DNA of 64,000 bases, taken from the NCBI RefSeq assembly GCF_032229225.1, contig NZ_CP135076.1, forward strand, positions 2,647,001-2,711,000. Reading direction: 5' to 3'. Positions 46,395-56,260 of this stretch are shown here, piece by piece (position 1 is the first letter of the stretch; every line of letters begins with the position of its first letter). The notes beneath the pieces were generated by a model. That model ran no database searches. It was not told the origin of the DNA and was given only the letters and a program-made list of their open reading frames with translations. Source of the DNA: Stakelama saccharophila (GTDB lineage: Bacteria > Pseudomonadota > Alphaproteobacteria > Sphingomonadales > Sphingomonadaceae). The translations under genes and the position numbers were made by a program.

Positions 46395-49142
46395 CTAGGC
46401 CGCCGCCGTCTCCTTGCCCGCATCCGCGGCGTCCAGCAGGCGGCGCTCGAGCGCCTTGATCCGCTGGCTGTTGGTGATCTTGTCGCCGATCAGATCGGTC
46501 ACGTAGAAGGTATCGACCGCGCGCTCGCCATAAGTGGCGACATGGGCGGAGTGGATCGTCACCTTCGACTGGAACAGGGCGCGCGCCAGGTGATGCAGGA
46601 GCGCCGGCCGGTCGCGCGCATTCACCTCCACCACCGTCACCCGATTGGAGGCGCGGTTGTCGATCAGGACATCGGACGGGATGTCGAACGCCTCCGCCCG
46701 CAGCCCCGGCAACGGCCTTGCGCGAAGCTGTTCGACCAGCTTCACCCGGTTGGCCAGCGCGTCGGTGATGCTGTCCTTCAGGCGCGCGAGCTGCCGCGAC
46801 TCGTCGATCGGCTTGCCGTTCGCGTCCTGCACCAGCAGGTTATCGAGCGCCCGGCCATCGCGCGTCGTGTGGATGCGCGCGTCGATGATATTGCCCCCGG
46901 CGGCATGGATGGCGCCGGCAATGCGGTAGAACAGTCCCGGATGATCGTCGGCATAGACGGTCACGAGCGTGGCGTCCTGATCCGACCAGGGCTCGGCCTC
47001 GATCGCGAGCGAGACGTCGCCCGATTCGCGCACCAAAACGGCATTGCGCTGCAACACCCCGACCGGTTCGGCCACCCAGTAGGATTCCGGCAGGCTGGCG
47101 GTGAAGGCGGCCATGGCGGCATCGTCCCAGCCCAATATCTCGGCGAGCGCCGCCTGCTTCGCCGCAATGCGCTCCCCACGCCCCTTGTGCTTGTGGCCGA
47201 GGCGCAGCACCTCCTCCGCCGCGTCGTAGAGATTGGTGAGAAGCTGCCGTTTCCAACCGTTCCAGACGCCGGGGCCGACGGCACGGATGTCGACGGTGGT
47301 GAGCACCAGCAACATCATCAGCCGCTGCGGACTCTGCACCGTTTCGCAGAAATCGACGATGGTCTTGAAATCGGCCAGATCGCGCTTGAACGCGGTGTCG
47401 GACATCAAAAGGTGATGGCGCACCAGCCAGGCCACGGTTTCGGTCTCGGCCGGCGACAGGCCGAAGCGCGGACACAAGGAATGCGCGACCTTCGCCCCCA
47501 GAACGCTGTGGTCGCCGCCGCGCCCCTTGGCGATATCGTGCAGCAGCACCGCGACATACAATGCGCGGCGAGAGACGATGTTGGGAAAGACGCCGGTCGC
47601 GATCGGGTGATCCTCGGCCAGCTTGCCCCGTTCGATCCGGCTGAGCAGCCCGATCGCGCGAATCGTATGCTCGTCGACCGTATAATGGTGATACATGTCG
47701 AACTGCATCTGCGCGACGACCCGGCCGAAATCGGGCACGAAGCGCCCGAATACGCCGGCTTCGTTCATCCAGCGCAGAACGGTCTCGGGGTCCCGCTCGC
47801 TCGTCAGCACGTCGAGAAACAGCGCGTTGGCCCGCGCATCGTCGCGGACGTCGTCGACGCATTTCGCATCGCGCGAGGCGGCGCGCATCGCCAGCGGGTG
47901 AATTTCCAGGCCGTGTTTGTCCGCGAGCTGGAAGATCTCCAGCAGGCGGACCGGCTCCTCGATGAAGAAATTGTCGCGCGGCAGCGCCAGCCGGCCGCGA
48001 TCGAGGACGAAGCCCCTGAGCTTGCGCGGCGACCGGCGAATCGTCGGCAGGCCGAAGCGCCGTCCCCGCGCAGCGAACTTCTCGTCCAGATGGGCGAGGA
48101 ACAGCCCCGTCAGGTCGCCCACGCGCTTCGCCTGCAGGAAGTAGAACTGCATGAAGCGCTCGACCTTCGACTTGCCGGGCCGGTCGGCATAGTTCATCCG
48201 GTCCGCGATCTCGCGCTGCACGTCGAAGGTCAGCCGATCCTCGGCCCGGCCGGTGATCAGGTGCAGGTGACAGCGCACCGCCCAGAGGAAATTCTCCGCC
48301 CGGTTGAACTGGCGATATTCGTGCGCGGTGAACAGCCCCGCCTGGACCAGTTCGGCCGCGCGCCGCACGTCATAGGCATATTTGCCGATCCAGAAGAGCG
48401 TCTGCAGGTCGCGCAGTCCGCCTTTTCCCTCTTTCACATTCGGTTCGACGACATAGCGGCTGTCGCCCATCTTCTCGTGCCGCGCATTGCGCTCCGCCAG
48501 CTTGTCGGCGATGAACGGACGCACGGTATCGCGCTGTACCTCCGTCTTGAAGCGGCGGGCCGCCTCGTCATACAGCGCGGTGTCGCCCCAGATGTAGCGC
48601 GCCTCGATCAGCGCGGTACGGATGGTGACGTCCGATTTCGCCATGCGCACCATCTCGTCGAGCGAGCGCGACGAGTGGCCGACCTTCAGCCCCATGTCCC
48701 ACAGGCCATAGAGCATCGATTCGATGATCTGTTCGGACCATGCCGACTGCTTCCACGGGGTCAGAAAGCCGATATCGACGTCCGAATGCGGCGCCATCTC
48801 GCCGCGGCCATAGCCGCCGACCGCGATCAGCGTCATCCGCTCGGCCTCGGTCGGATTGTTGTTGGGATAGAGCCGCTTATGGTTGAAATCCCACAGCAGC
48901 CGCAGAACCTGGTCGATCAGGAAAGCGCCGGCGGCAGCGGTCGACAGACCGCTCGACGGCTTTTCGAGGAAGCGGCGCTCGATCTCGGCACGGCCATCCT
49001 TCAGCGCCTGTTTCAGCCGCTGGGTCGCGGCCTGGCGCAGCCTGGCGGTGGAATCGCCTTCCAGCGCGTCCAGTTCTTCCGCCAGGGCGCGGCGATCAAT
49101 GATCGCGCGGCGTTGCGGTATGTTGTCGATGCGTTGCGACAT
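46395..49142 (-). CDS. glnD: [Protein-PII] uridylyltransferase/uridylyl-removing enzyme
   Basis: 915 residues in the usual four-part layout: N-terminal nucleotidyltransferase domain (GGYGRGEMAPHSDVDIGFL), central HD phosphohydrolase (AVLLHDIAKGRGGDHSVLGA), and two C-terminal ACT domains (TLVTVYADDHPGLFYRIAGAIHAAGGNI and TVVEVNARDRPALLHHLARALF). It senses glutamine and modifies PII, controlling nitrogen assimilation. A minus-strand gene that converges on the antiporter gene. Confidence 0.97.
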   Translation of the reverse strand: MSQRIDNIPQRRAIIDRRALAEELDALEGDSTARLRQAATQRLKQALKDGRAEIERRFLEKPSSGLSTAAAGAFLIDQVLRLLWDFNHKRLYPNNNPTEAERMTLIAVGGYGRGEMAPHSDVDIGFLTPWKQSAWSEQIIESMLYGLWDMGLKVGHSSRSLDEMVRMAKSDVTIRTALIEARYIWGDTALYDEAARRFKTEVQRDTVRPFIADKLAERNARHEKMGDSRYVVEPNVKEGKGGLRDLQTLFWIGKYAYDVRRAAELVQAGLFTAHEYRQFNRAENFLWAVRCHLHLITGRAEDRLTFDVQREIADRMNYADRPGKSKVERFMQFYFLQAKRVGDLTGLFLAHLDEKFAARGRRFGLPTIRRSPRKLRGFVLDRGRLALPRDNFFIEEPVRLLEIFQLADKHGLEIHPLAMRAASRDAKCVDDVRDDARANALFLDVLTSERDPETVLRWMNEAGVFGRFVPDFGRVVAQMQFDMYHHYTVDEHTIRAIGLLSRIERGKLAEDHPIATGVFPNIVSRRALYVAVLLHDIAKGRGGDHSVLGAKVAHSLCPRFGLSPAETETVAWLVRHHLLMSDTAFKRDLADFKTIVDFCETVQSPQRLMMLLVLTTVDIRAVGPGVWNGWKRQLLTNLYDAAEEVLRLGHKHKGRGERIAAKQAALAEILGWDDAAMAAFTASLPESYWVAEPVGVLQRNAVLVRESGDVSLAIEAEPWSDQDATLVTVYADDHPGLFYRIAGAIHAAGGNIIDARIHTTRDGRALDNLLVQDANGKPIDESRQLARLKDSITDALANRVKLVEQLRARPLPGLRAEAFDIPSDVLIDNRASNRVTVVEVNARDRPALLHHLARALFQSKVTIHSAHVATYGERAVDTFYVTDLIGDKITNSQRIKALERRLLDAADAGKETAAA

Positions 49143-49285
49143 TGTGCCAAGAGATAGGGACTCAGACGCCGCGCGTCATCCTTTGCCGCGTAGCGCATCC
49201 GATGTGCTCCCGCGAAGGCGAGAGCGCATGTGTCCCCGCCTGCGCGGGGACACATGCGCGATGGGACTGAAGGATGCCGCGGGGT
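49143..49285. repeat. Intergenic palindrome between glnD and grpE
   Basis: A perfect inverted repeat of 16-bp arms at 49224-49239 and 49244-49259 (arm ends GCGCATGTGTCCCCGC) with a 4-base loop CTGC. Just before it, GTGCTCCCGCGAAGGCGAGAG resembles half of another sphingomonad repeat. Both fall in the 143-base gap and could terminate glnD-side or grpE transcripts or be a repeat pair. Confidence 0.8.
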
Positions 49286-49873
49286 TCAACCCTCCGAAGC
49301 ATCGTCCGGCTTCTTCGCCACGCCCACCAGCGCCGGGCGCAGGAGCCGGTCGTTGATCGTATAGCCGACCTGCATCTCCTGCACGATGGTGCCGGGTTCC
49401 GCATCCTCGCTCGGCATTTCCATCATCGCCTGGTGACGATTGGGATCGAGCGGTTCGCCCATCGCCGTAATGCGCTTGATACCGTGGCGCGAAAAGACGG
49501 TTTCCAGCTCGCGGCCGGTGGCCTCCAGACCTACGATCAGCCCCTTGTTCCTGTCGTCCCGGCGCAGCTCATCCGGGATCGCGGCGAGCGCACGCGACAG
49601 ATTGTCGGCGACCGACAGGATATCGCGGGCAAAGCCGGTCGCGGCATAGGTGCGCGCGTCCTGCGCCTCCTTTTCCGCGCGGCGGCGGACATTCTGCACC
49701 TCCGCCTGTGCATATTTGACGGACGCCTGTGCCTCGGCCAGCTCGGCCTCCAACTGGGCGATGCGTTCGGCCGCGTCGTCATGTTCGGCAACCTCGGGCG
49801 CGGCCTCGGCCGTTTCCTCGCGAAGGTCTTCGGTTTCGCCTTCGGCGGAATCGATCTTTTCGTTCTCGTTCAT
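49286..49873 (-). CDS. grpE: Nucleotide exchange factor GrpE
   Basis: 195 residues. An acidic N-terminal region (EGETEDLREETAEAAPEVAEHDD) is followed by a long coiled coil (RIAQLEAELAEAQASVKYAQAEVQNVRRRAEKE) and the C-terminal beta domain with the GrpE signature GEPLDPNRHQAMMEMPSEDAEPGTIVQEMQVGYTINDRLLRPALV. It releases ADP from DnaK. It follows hrcA on the same strand (25-base gap) in the standard alphaproteobacterial order. Confidence 0.96.
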   Translation of the reverse strand: MNENEKIDSAEGETEDLREETAEAAPEVAEHDDAAERIAQLEAELAEAQASVKYAQAEVQNVRRRAEKEAQDARTYAATGFARDILSVADNLSRALAAIPDELRRDDRNKGLIVGLEATGRELETVFSRHGIKRITAMGEPLDPNRHQAMMEMPSEDAEPGTIVQEMQVGYTINDRLLRPALVGVAKKPDDASEG

Positions 49874-49898
49874 GTTTTCCTGTTCAAATCTGAAGGGC

Positions 49899-50942
49899 TC
49901 AGGCCAGCAGCCTGGCCACGGTCGCAGCAGTGAAATCCACCATGGGTACGACGCGCGCATAGTTCAACCGGGTGGGCCCGATCACGCCGACCACGCCCAC
50001 CACCCGGCCGTCCATCGCGCGCACGGGCTTGGCGATCACCGAAGAGCCGGAAAGCGCGAACAATTCGTTCTCCGCGCCGATGAAGATACGCGCGGCATCA
50101 CCGTCGCGAGCACGCTCGAGCAGGCGGGCAATCTCCTGCTTCCCCTCCAGCTCGTCGAGCAGTTGCCGCACGCGGTCGAGGTCTTCGGCCGCCGCCTCGT
50201 CGAGCAACCGCGCCTGGCCGCGCACGATCAGCACCGGACGGTTGTCGCCGTCCTCGGTCCACACCGCGATGCCGCGCTCGACCAGCGCGCGGGCGGTCGC
50301 GTCCAGTTCGGCGCGTTCGTCGCTGATCTGCTGCGCCAGGCGGTTGCGCGCCTCGGCCAGCGTGCCGCCGGCAAGCATGGCGGTCATGTAGTTGCCGGCC
50401 TCCGCCAGCGCCGAAGGCGTCATTCCGGGCAATATGTCGACCACGCGGTTCTCGATCGAACCGTCGTCGCCCACCAGCACGGCCAGCGCCTTGCCGTCGG
50501 AAAGCGGCACGAAGCTGAACTGGCGCAATACCGGTTCGCGCTTGGGCACCATGACCATGCCGGCGCATGCCGACAGGCCGGACAGAGCGGCGGTGGTGTT
50601 GGACAGCGCCTCCTCCACCGATCCCGCCTCGCCCGCGCGCGACTCGATCGTCGCGCGCTCCTCCACGCTCGGTTCCATCGCCTGCATCATGCCGTCGACG
50701 AACAGGCGCAGGCCATGATCGGTCGGCATCCGCCCCGCGCTGGTATGCGGCGCGGCGAGCAGGCCCATCTCTTCCAGATCCTGCATGACGTTGCGGATGG
50801 AGGCGGGCGACAGGTTGAGCCCGGAAATCTTCGACAGCGTGCGCGAGCCGACCGGCAATCCCGAATCGAGATACGACTCGACGGCGGTCCGGAACACGTC
50901 GCGCGCGCGGTCGCTGAGTTCGGCGATGGGCGGTGTTGTCAT
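49899..50942 (-). CDS. hrcA: Heat-inducible transcription repressor HrcA
   Basis: 347 residues with an N-terminal winged helix (ELSDRARDVFRTAVESYLDSGLPVGSRTLSKISGLNLSPASIRNVMQDLEEMGLLAAPHTSAGRMPT), a GAF-like middle and the C-terminal domain (VVGVIGPTRLNYARVVPMVDFTAATVARLL). It represses heat-shock chaperone genes by binding the CIRCE element. I did not find a CIRCE inverted repeat in this window, so its targets are elsewhere. Start is ATG 50942. Confidence 0.96.
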   Translation of the reverse strand: MTTPPIAELSDRARDVFRTAVESYLDSGLPVGSRTLSKISGLNLSPASIRNVMQDLEEMGLLAAPHTSAGRMPTDHGLRLFVDGMMQAMEPSVEERATIESRAGEAGSVEEALSNTTAALSGLSACAGMVMVPKREPVLRQFSFVPLSDGKALAVLVGDDGSIENRVVDILPGMTPSALAEAGNYMTAMLAGGTLAEARNRLAQQISDERAELDATARALVERGIAVWTEDGDNRPVLIVRGQARLLDEAAAEDLDRVRQLLDELEGKQEIARLLERARDGDAARIFIGAENELFALSGSSVIAKPVRAMDGRVVGVVGVIGPTRLNYARVVPMVDFTAATVARLLA

Positions 50943-50974
50943 GTCGGGGAATCTAGGAGCGCGCGTGCCGCCAC

Positions 50975-51487
50975 TCAACGGCCTTCGATCATTGCGCCGA
51001 TGGGAAGATATTGCGGCGCGTTTCGCAGCGCCTTCGCCATTTCGCGATTCTTTTCCATGTCGCAGCCATAATAATAGTCGAGGTGCTGGGTGGTGCCGTC
51101 CGGTGCCGTCCAGCGGACGTCCACGCTCGCCATGTCCGTGGCCTGATGCTCGCAATTCTGCCCCGGCGCGATGATCTTCTCGCCCGACGCCGGGCGATAG
51201 GGAGCGAGCACTTCCTGGAATAGCTGCAGATCGTGCTGAGTCGCGACGAATTCCCGCTCGCCCTCGGCGGCGACGTGTTGCCTGCCGACGAACGTCCCGT
51301 GGCCGTCCGCATGCACCGTGACCGTATAGACCGGGCAAACCCCGAAACACGGAGCGGTCGAATAGGTGATCGTCGGGCCGTCCTGCACCGCAGGGTCCTG
51401 CGTTGCCGGCATCCGGCCGGGCCCCTCGTCGGCGGCACAGCCGGCCAGCGCGGTCGCGGCGGCGAGGGAGGCGATGATAGTGCGCAT
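50975..51487 (-). CDS. Lipoprotein with DUF6438-like domain
   Basis: 170 residues. The signal peptide [16 protein letters not shown] carries the lipobox LAGC. The domain starts [32 protein letters not shown], with the CxxxCPxY motif typical of this unknown-function family. A further cysteine pair is at GQNCEHQ and YYYGCDME. Located between hrcA and rph on the minus strand. ATG 51487 chosen because the signal peptide begins there. Confidence 0.78.
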   Translation of the reverse strand: MRTIIASLAAATALAGCAADEGPGRMPATQDPAVQDGPTITYSTAPCFGVCPVYTVTVHADGHGTFVGRQHVAAEGEREFVATQHDLQLFQEVLAPYRPASGEKIIAPGQNCEHQATDMASVDVRWTAPDGTTQHLDYYYGCDMEKNREMAKALRNAPQYLPIGAMIEGR

Positions 51488-51590
51488 GATATACTCCGCT
51501 TCCATCCGTGTCTTTGCGAACACCAGGCGGCACTGGCGCGTTGGCTTCGTGCCGTCTAGGTGCCGTTCCTGTAACGAAGGAGAACCGATT

Positions 51591-52307
51591 ATGCGCCCAT
51601 CCGGCCGCGCCCCCGATCAGATGCGCGACATCACCATCGAGCCGAACTTCACCCGTCATGCCGAGGGATCGGTGCTGATCGGCTTCGGCGACACGCGCGT
51701 TCTCGTCACCGCATCCGTCGAAGAGCGCCTGCCGCCCTGGCTGCGCGGCAAGGGCGAAGGCTGGGTGACGGCCGAATACGGCATGCTGCCACGCGCCACG
51801 CATACTCGCGGCAACCGGGAGGCGGCGCGTGGCAAGCAGTCGGGCCGGACGCAGGAAATCCAGCGGCTGATCGGACGGTCTCTGCGCGCAGTCACCGATC
51901 TCAAGCTGCTCGGCGAGCGCCAGATCACGCTCGACTGCGACGTGATCCAGGCCGATGGCGGCACGCGCACGGCCTCCATTTCGGGTGCCTGGGTGGCGCT
52001 GCGCATGGCGGTCGACAAGTTGCTGGCCTCGGCCGCGATCGCGGCCGATCCGATCACGCAGCAGGTCGCCGCGGTCAGTTGCGGCATCTATCAGGGCAAT
52101 CCCGTTCTCGACCTCGATTATGACGAGGATTCGGCCGCCGATGCCGATGCCAATTTCGTGCTGCTGTCGGACGGCAAGATCGCCGAGGCGCAGGCCACCG
52201 CAGAGGGCGCCTGCTATGACGAGGAAGGCCTGCTGCGTTTGCTGCGGCTCGCGCGCATCGGCTGCAACGACATCTTCGCCGCGCAGTTGAAGGCGACGGG
52301 CAAATGA
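51591..52307 (+). CDS. rph: Ribonuclease PH
   Basis: 238 residues of the RNase PH family that trims tRNA 3' ends phosphorolytically. Landmarks are [59 protein letters not shown], and [34 protein letters not shown] precedes the ATG. The stop overlaps the rdgB start as ATGA. Divergent from the DUF6438 gene. Confidence 0.97.
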   Translation: MRPSGRAPDQMRDITIEPNFTRHAEGSVLIGFGDTRVLVTASVEERLPPWLRGKGEGWVTAEYGMLPRATHTRGNREAARGKQSGRTQEIQRLIGRSLRAVTDLKLLGERQITLDCDVIQADGGTRTASISGAWVALRMAVDKLLASAAIAADPITQQVAAVSCGIYQGNPVLDLDYDEDSAADADANFVLLSDGKIAEAQATAEGACYDEEGLLRLLRLARIGCNDIFAAQLKATGK

Positions 52308-52969
52308 GCGGCGAGGACGAAGGCATCGGCGGCGACGCGCCGCAGGCGATCCGCAAGCTCGAACCCGGCAAGCTGGTCATCGCCAGCCATAACGAGGGCA
52401 AGGTGCGCGAGATTCGCGAACTGCTGAAACCGTACGGCGTCGAGGCGGTATCGGCGGCCGAACTCGACCTGCCGGTGCCGGTGGAAAACGGCACCACCTT
52501 CTATGCCAATGCCGAGTTGAAGGCGATTCAGGCGGCGGACCTTTCCGGGCTTCCCGCGCTTTCCGACGATAGCGGCCTTTGCGTGGAGGCGCTGGGCAAT
52601 GCACCCGGCGTCTATACCGCCGACTGGGCCGAGCGGCAGCCGCTGGAAGGGCCGCCGGGGCGCGACTGGTATCTCGCCATGGGCAAGGTCGAGGGAAAGC
52701 TCGCCGAACAGGGCCCCGATGTCAGCCGCTCGGCGCATTTCGTCTGCACGCTGGCGCTGGCCTGGCCCGACGGCCATGTCGAATGGTTCGAAGGCAAGGT
52801 CGAGGGCACGCTCGTCTGGCCGCCGCGCGGGAAGAAGGGCTTCGGCTACGACCCGGTGTTTCAGCCGCTCGGCGAAAACGAGACGTTCGGCGAGATGGAT
52901 CCGGCCAGAAAGCACGGCATGAGCCACCGCGCGGATGCCTTCGCGCAGCTCGTAAAGGCTGTATTCTGA
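52304..52969 (+). CDS. rdgB: Non-canonical purine NTP pyrophosphatase (RdgB/HAM1)
   Basis: 221 residues of the HAM1/Maf-like fold. The N terminus is extended by about 20 residues before [18 protein letters not shown]. Then [37 protein letters not shown] and the C-terminal [23 protein letters not shown] and [11 protein letters not shown] follow. It hydrolyses dITP/XTP to prevent mutagenic incorporation. It overlaps rph by 4 bases. Confidence 0.96.
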   Translation: MSGEDEGIGGDAPQAIRKLEPGKLVIASHNEGKVREIRELLKPYGVEAVSAAELDLPVPVENGTTFYANAELKAIQAADLSGLPALSDDSGLCVEALGNAPGVYTADWAERQPLEGPPGRDWYLAMGKVEGKLAEQGPDVSRSAHFVCTLALAWPDGHVEWFEGKVEGTLVWPPRGKKGFGYDPVFQPLGENETFGEMDPARKHGMSHRADAFAQLVKAVF

Positions 52970-52998
52970 GCCACCACTGACCGCCGAAACCGCTGCCG

Positions 52999-54147
52999 AT
53001 GTCGAACGAACCATCACTGGCGCTGTACGTCCACTGGCCGTTCTGCGTGTCGAAATGCCCCTATTGCGACTTCAACAGCCATGTCCGCGAATCGGTGGAT
53101 CAGCAGGCATGGCGGGAAGCGCTGCTGGCGGACATGGCGCATGAAGCGGCGCTGTTGCCCGGCCGCCGCCTGGGCTCCATCTTCTTCGGCGGGGGCACGC
53201 CCTCGCTGATGCCGCCGGAAACGGTGGAAGCACTGATCGCGGCGGCGAACCGGCACTGGCCGTTCGAACCGGGGATCGAGATCACGCTGGAAGCCAACCC
53301 GTCCTCGGTGGAGGCGGCGCGCTTCGACGACATTGCGCGCGCCGGCGTCAACCGGGTGTCGCTCGGGCTGCAGGCGCTGGAAGACCAGGCGTTGCGCTTC
53401 CTCGGCCGTGCCCACGACGTGCGCGAGGGGCTGGCCGCGCTCGACACCGCGCGCGCGGCATTCGACCGCGTCAGCTTCGACCTTATCTATGCCCGGCCCG
53501 GCCAGACGCCCTCCGCCTGGCGCGACGAACTCACCCGTGCGCTGGCCTTCGGCACCGAGCATCTCTCGCTTTATCAACTCGTCATCGAACCGGGGACGCG
53601 GTTCGCCACCCTCGCGGCCAAGGGCGAGTTGCGTCTTCCCGAAGGCGACGACGCGGCCGAGTTGTTCACCGACACCCGCGCGATCACCGCGGCCGCGGGG
53701 CTGCCGGCCTATGAAATTTCCAACCATGCCCGGCCGGGCGCGGAAAGCCGCCACAATCTCGCTTACTGGCAGTACCGCGACTATGCCGGCATCGGTCCCG
53801 GCGCGCACGGCCGGCGCCGCAGCCATGCGAGCTTTCGCCACAAGAAGCCGGAAAACTGGCTGTCGGCGATCGCCCGCAACGGCCACGGCATCCGGTCCGA
53901 AGAGGCGCTGGAGCCGCGCACGCGCGCCGTGGAGGCGATCCTGATGGGCCTGCGCCTCGACGCCGGCATCGACCTGAGCCACGTCGCCGGTCTGGGCGGA
54001 GCGCCGGCGCAGAACTTCATCGATCTGGGCAAGGTGGCGATCCTTGCCGATCAAGGCCTGATGGCCCGCACCGGCGACCGGCTGCGCGTTACCGACACAG
54101 GGATGCCGGTGCTCGACGCGATCCTGCCGACAATCGTGCGCGACTGA
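52999..54147 (+). CDS. hemW: Radical-SAM heme chaperone HemW
   Basis: 382 residues. The radical-SAM cluster motif is C16, C20 and C23 in VHWPFCVSKCPYCDF. Downstream are FFGGGTPSLM, EITLEANPSS and the HemW C-terminal domain. These proteins, once called coproporphyrinogen III oxidase-like, carry heme for delivery to respiratory enzymes. Third gene of rph-rdgB-hemW, 29 bases after rdgB. It converges on the lpoA-like gene. Confidence 0.93.
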   Translation: MSNEPSLALYVHWPFCVSKCPYCDFNSHVRESVDQQAWREALLADMAHEAALLPGRRLGSIFFGGGTPSLMPPETVEALIAAANRHWPFEPGIEITLEANPSSVEAARFDDIARAGVNRVSLGLQALEDQALRFLGRAHDVREGLAALDTARAAFDRVSFDLIYARPGQTPSAWRDELTRALAFGTEHLSLYQLVIEPGTRFATLAAKGELRLPEGDDAAELFTDTRAITAAAGLPAYEISNHARPGAESRHNLAYWQYRDYAGIGPGAHGRRRSHASFRHKKPENWLSAIARNGHGIRSEEALEPRTRAVEAILMGLRLDAGIDLSHVAGLGGAPAQNFIDLGKVAILADQGLMARTGDRLRVTDTGMPVLDAILPTIVRD

Positions 54148-54174
54148 TCCGCCGAAGCAGGCGGAGCCCAGCGG

Positions 54175-55371
54175 CTATTCGCCGAACCGCTCGGGCGCCG
54201 GAGAGATCGTCACCATATTGCCGTCTCGAATTTCCTGAACCTCCAGCGCGCGCTGGGCGACGCCATTGCGATTGAAGCGGAATGCACCGTCCAATCCGAC
54301 AAAGCCGCCCTCGTCCATCAGTTCGGTGGTCGGAAACGGCTCGCCGACCGGCCAGTCCCGCGCGACGCGAACGGCGAGCAGGACCGAATCATATCCCAGC
54401 GTCGACAGACGGTACGGCGCCTTGCCAAAACGCTGACGATATTTCGTCGCATATTGGCGGTAGAGCCCATCCGGCACGCTCGCGAACCACGCGCCGTTCA
54501 ACGCCGCATTGTCGCCCACCGCCGAATCGGTATTCCACAATTCGGTGCCGAGGATCTTCACGTCCGCACCGCGATCGGCCCGCACCATCGGCACCGCCAG
54601 GGCGGCATTGCCGGCGCTGTCGGCGATGAGGATCGCCTGATAGGGCGACGAATCGGGGATTTCGTCCACCGCCGCCTTCATTGACGCACGGGACCGGTCA
54701 TAGGGCTGGATGGAAACCACCTGGCCATCAGCCTTGCGCACCGCCTTGAGCAGGGCGTCGGAGGCGCGCTCGCCATAGAGGCCGCGGGGCACCAGCGCTG
54801 CGAACTGCGTCATGCCCCTCGATTTGGCGTAGGCGACCACGCGGTCGATCGACTGGTTGGGCGTATAGCCCAGGATGAAGGCCCCCTCGCCCGCCACCGC
54901 GATATTGTTTGAATAGCTCAGCACCGGCACGTTCGCCGCGCGGGCAATCGGCGTTACCTGGCGCACATTTTCGGCGAGCAGCGGACCGAGGATCAGCCGA
55001 TTGCCGTCCGCAATGGCCTTACGCGCCGCAGCCGCCGCGCCCTGCGCCGTATCGTAGGTGGTGATGCGGACCTTTTCGCTCTTGGTGTCGAGCAGTGCGA
55101 GCTGCGTCGCATTGGCCAGCGACTGCCCCACCCCGGCATTGCTGCCGCTCATCGGCACCAGCAACGCGACCCGGTGCCGCTCCGTATCCTGGGGAATGCC
55201 GGGTTCGACCGGCGCCGGTTCGGAAACCGGGGGCTGTTCCGGCGGTGGCTGCACCGGCGGCGCGCCGCGCGGAATCAGCGTGGAACAGGCGCTGAGTGCC
55301 AGCGCTCCGACCATCGCAGCCATGCGGAAGAGGCTCATGCCCCGTTGCGGTTTCGCTACAGCCTCTGCCAT
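54175..55371 (-). CDS. Penicillin-binding protein activator, LpoA-like lipoprotein
   Basis: 398 residues. The N terminus has a signal peptide with lipobox (ALALSAC) and a Pro-rich linker (PPVQPPPEQPPVSEPAPVEP). The rest is a periplasmic-binding-protein fold of the LppC/LpoA type (VALLVPMSGSNAGVGQSLANATQLALLD; ILGPLLAENVRQVTPIA). LpoA activates peptidoglycan synthase PBP1A from the outer membrane. The gene order lpoA-rsmI-yraN is the one in E. coli, which supports the assignment. Start codon overlaps the divergent rsmI start. Confidence 0.83.
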   Translation of the reverse strand: MAEAVAKPQRGMSLFRMAAMVGALALSACSTLIPRGAPPVQPPPEQPPVSEPAPVEPGIPQDTERHRVALLVPMSGSNAGVGQSLANATQLALLDTKSEKVRITTYDTAQGAAAAARKAIADGNRLILGPLLAENVRQVTPIARAANVPVLSYSNNIAVAGEGAFILGYTPNQSIDRVVAYAKSRGMTQFAALVPRGLYGERASDALLKAVRKADGQVVSIQPYDRSRASMKAAVDEIPDSSPYQAILIADSAGNAALAVPMVRADRGADVKILGTELWNTDSAVGDNAALNGAWFASVPDGLYRQYATKYRQRFGKAPYRLSTLGYDSVLLAVRVARDWPVGEPFPTTELMDEGGFVGLDGAFRFNRNGVAQRALEVQEIRDGNMVTISPAPERFGE

Positions 55372-56221
55372 GACACTCCCCGTGAACGCTGAACTCGATC
55401 CCGGCCTGTATATCGTCGCCACACCAATCGGCAATCTCGGTGATCTGTCGCCGCGCGCCGCGGCGGTGCTGCAGGCCGCCGATCTGATTGCGGTCGAGGA
55501 CAGCCGCGTCACCGCCAAGCTGCTCCACCATATCGGCGTGAAGCGGCCGATGGCACCGTATCACGACCATAATGCCGATGCCGTGCGCCCCGGCCTGGTG
55601 GCGCAGATGGGCGAAAAGGCCGTCGCGCTGGTTTCCGATGCGGGCACGCCGCTGATTTCCGATCCCGGCTACAAGCTGGTGCGCGATGCCCGCGCCGCCG
55701 GTCACCTGGTTGTGACCGTCCCCGGCCCTTGCGCCGCAATCGCCGCCCTTACGCTGGCCGGCCTGCCCACCGACCGGTTCTTCTTCCTCGGCTTTCTGCC
55801 CGCCAAGGCGCAGGCGCGCGCCACCGCAATTCAGGAGGTCGCGAATATCCGCGCGACGCTGATCCTCTACGAATCGGGACCGCGCCTCGCCGCCTGCCTG
55901 CGCGCGCTGGCCGATGGCCTCGGCGACCGCGAAGCCGGCGTCGCGCGCGAGATCAGCAAGAAGTTCGAGGAATGCGTGACCGGCACGCTGTCCTCGCTCG
56001 TCGAACGCTACGAGAATGCGCCACCCAAGGGAGAGATCGTGGTCATCGTCGGCCCACCCGGCGAAGCGCCGCCGGCGACCGAAGCCGATGCCGACGCCGC
56101 GCTGCGCGAAGCCCTGACGCGCCTGCCCCCGGCCAAGGCGGCGGGCGAAGTGGCGAAGGCGCTCGGGCTGGACAGGAAGCAGCTCTACGCCCGCGCCATC
56201 GCGATGAAGGACGAGCGGTGA
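55370..56221 (+). CDS. rsmI: 16S rRNA (cytidine1402-2'-O)-methyltransferase
   Basis: 283 residues of the tetrapyrrole-methylase fold with YIVATPIGNLGDLSPRAAAVLQAADLIAVEDSRVTAKLL and VSDAGTPLISDPGYKLV. It methylates the ribose of C1402 in the ribosomal decoding site with RsmH. ATG 55370 overlaps the minus-strand ATG of the LpoA-like gene by 2 bases; a GTG at 55382 is an alternative that would separate them. Followed by yraN in the conserved order. Confidence 0.93.
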   Translation: MTLPVNAELDPGLYIVATPIGNLGDLSPRAAAVLQAADLIAVEDSRVTAKLLHHIGVKRPMAPYHDHNADAVRPGLVAQMGEKAVALVSDAGTPLISDPGYKLVRDARAAGHLVVTVPGPCAAIAALTLAGLPTDRFFFLGFLPAKAQARATAIQEVANIRATLILYESGPRLAACLRALADGLGDREAGVAREISKKFEECVTGTLSSLVERYENAPPKGEIVVIVGPPGEAPPATEADADAALREALTRLPPAKAAGEVAKALGLDRKQLYARAIAMKDER

Positions 56222-56260
56222 ACGCCAGCGCCACCGTCGCTCCTGCGCAGGGGCGACGCT

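Noticed and set aside
46542..49157. An 871-residue plus-strand frame opposite glnD
   Set aside because: Exact complement of glnD with no recognisable motif.
49899..51590. CIRCE element for HrcA near grpE/hrcA
   Set aside because: No TTAGCACTC-N9-GAGTGCTAA inverted repeat in the intergenic stretches here.
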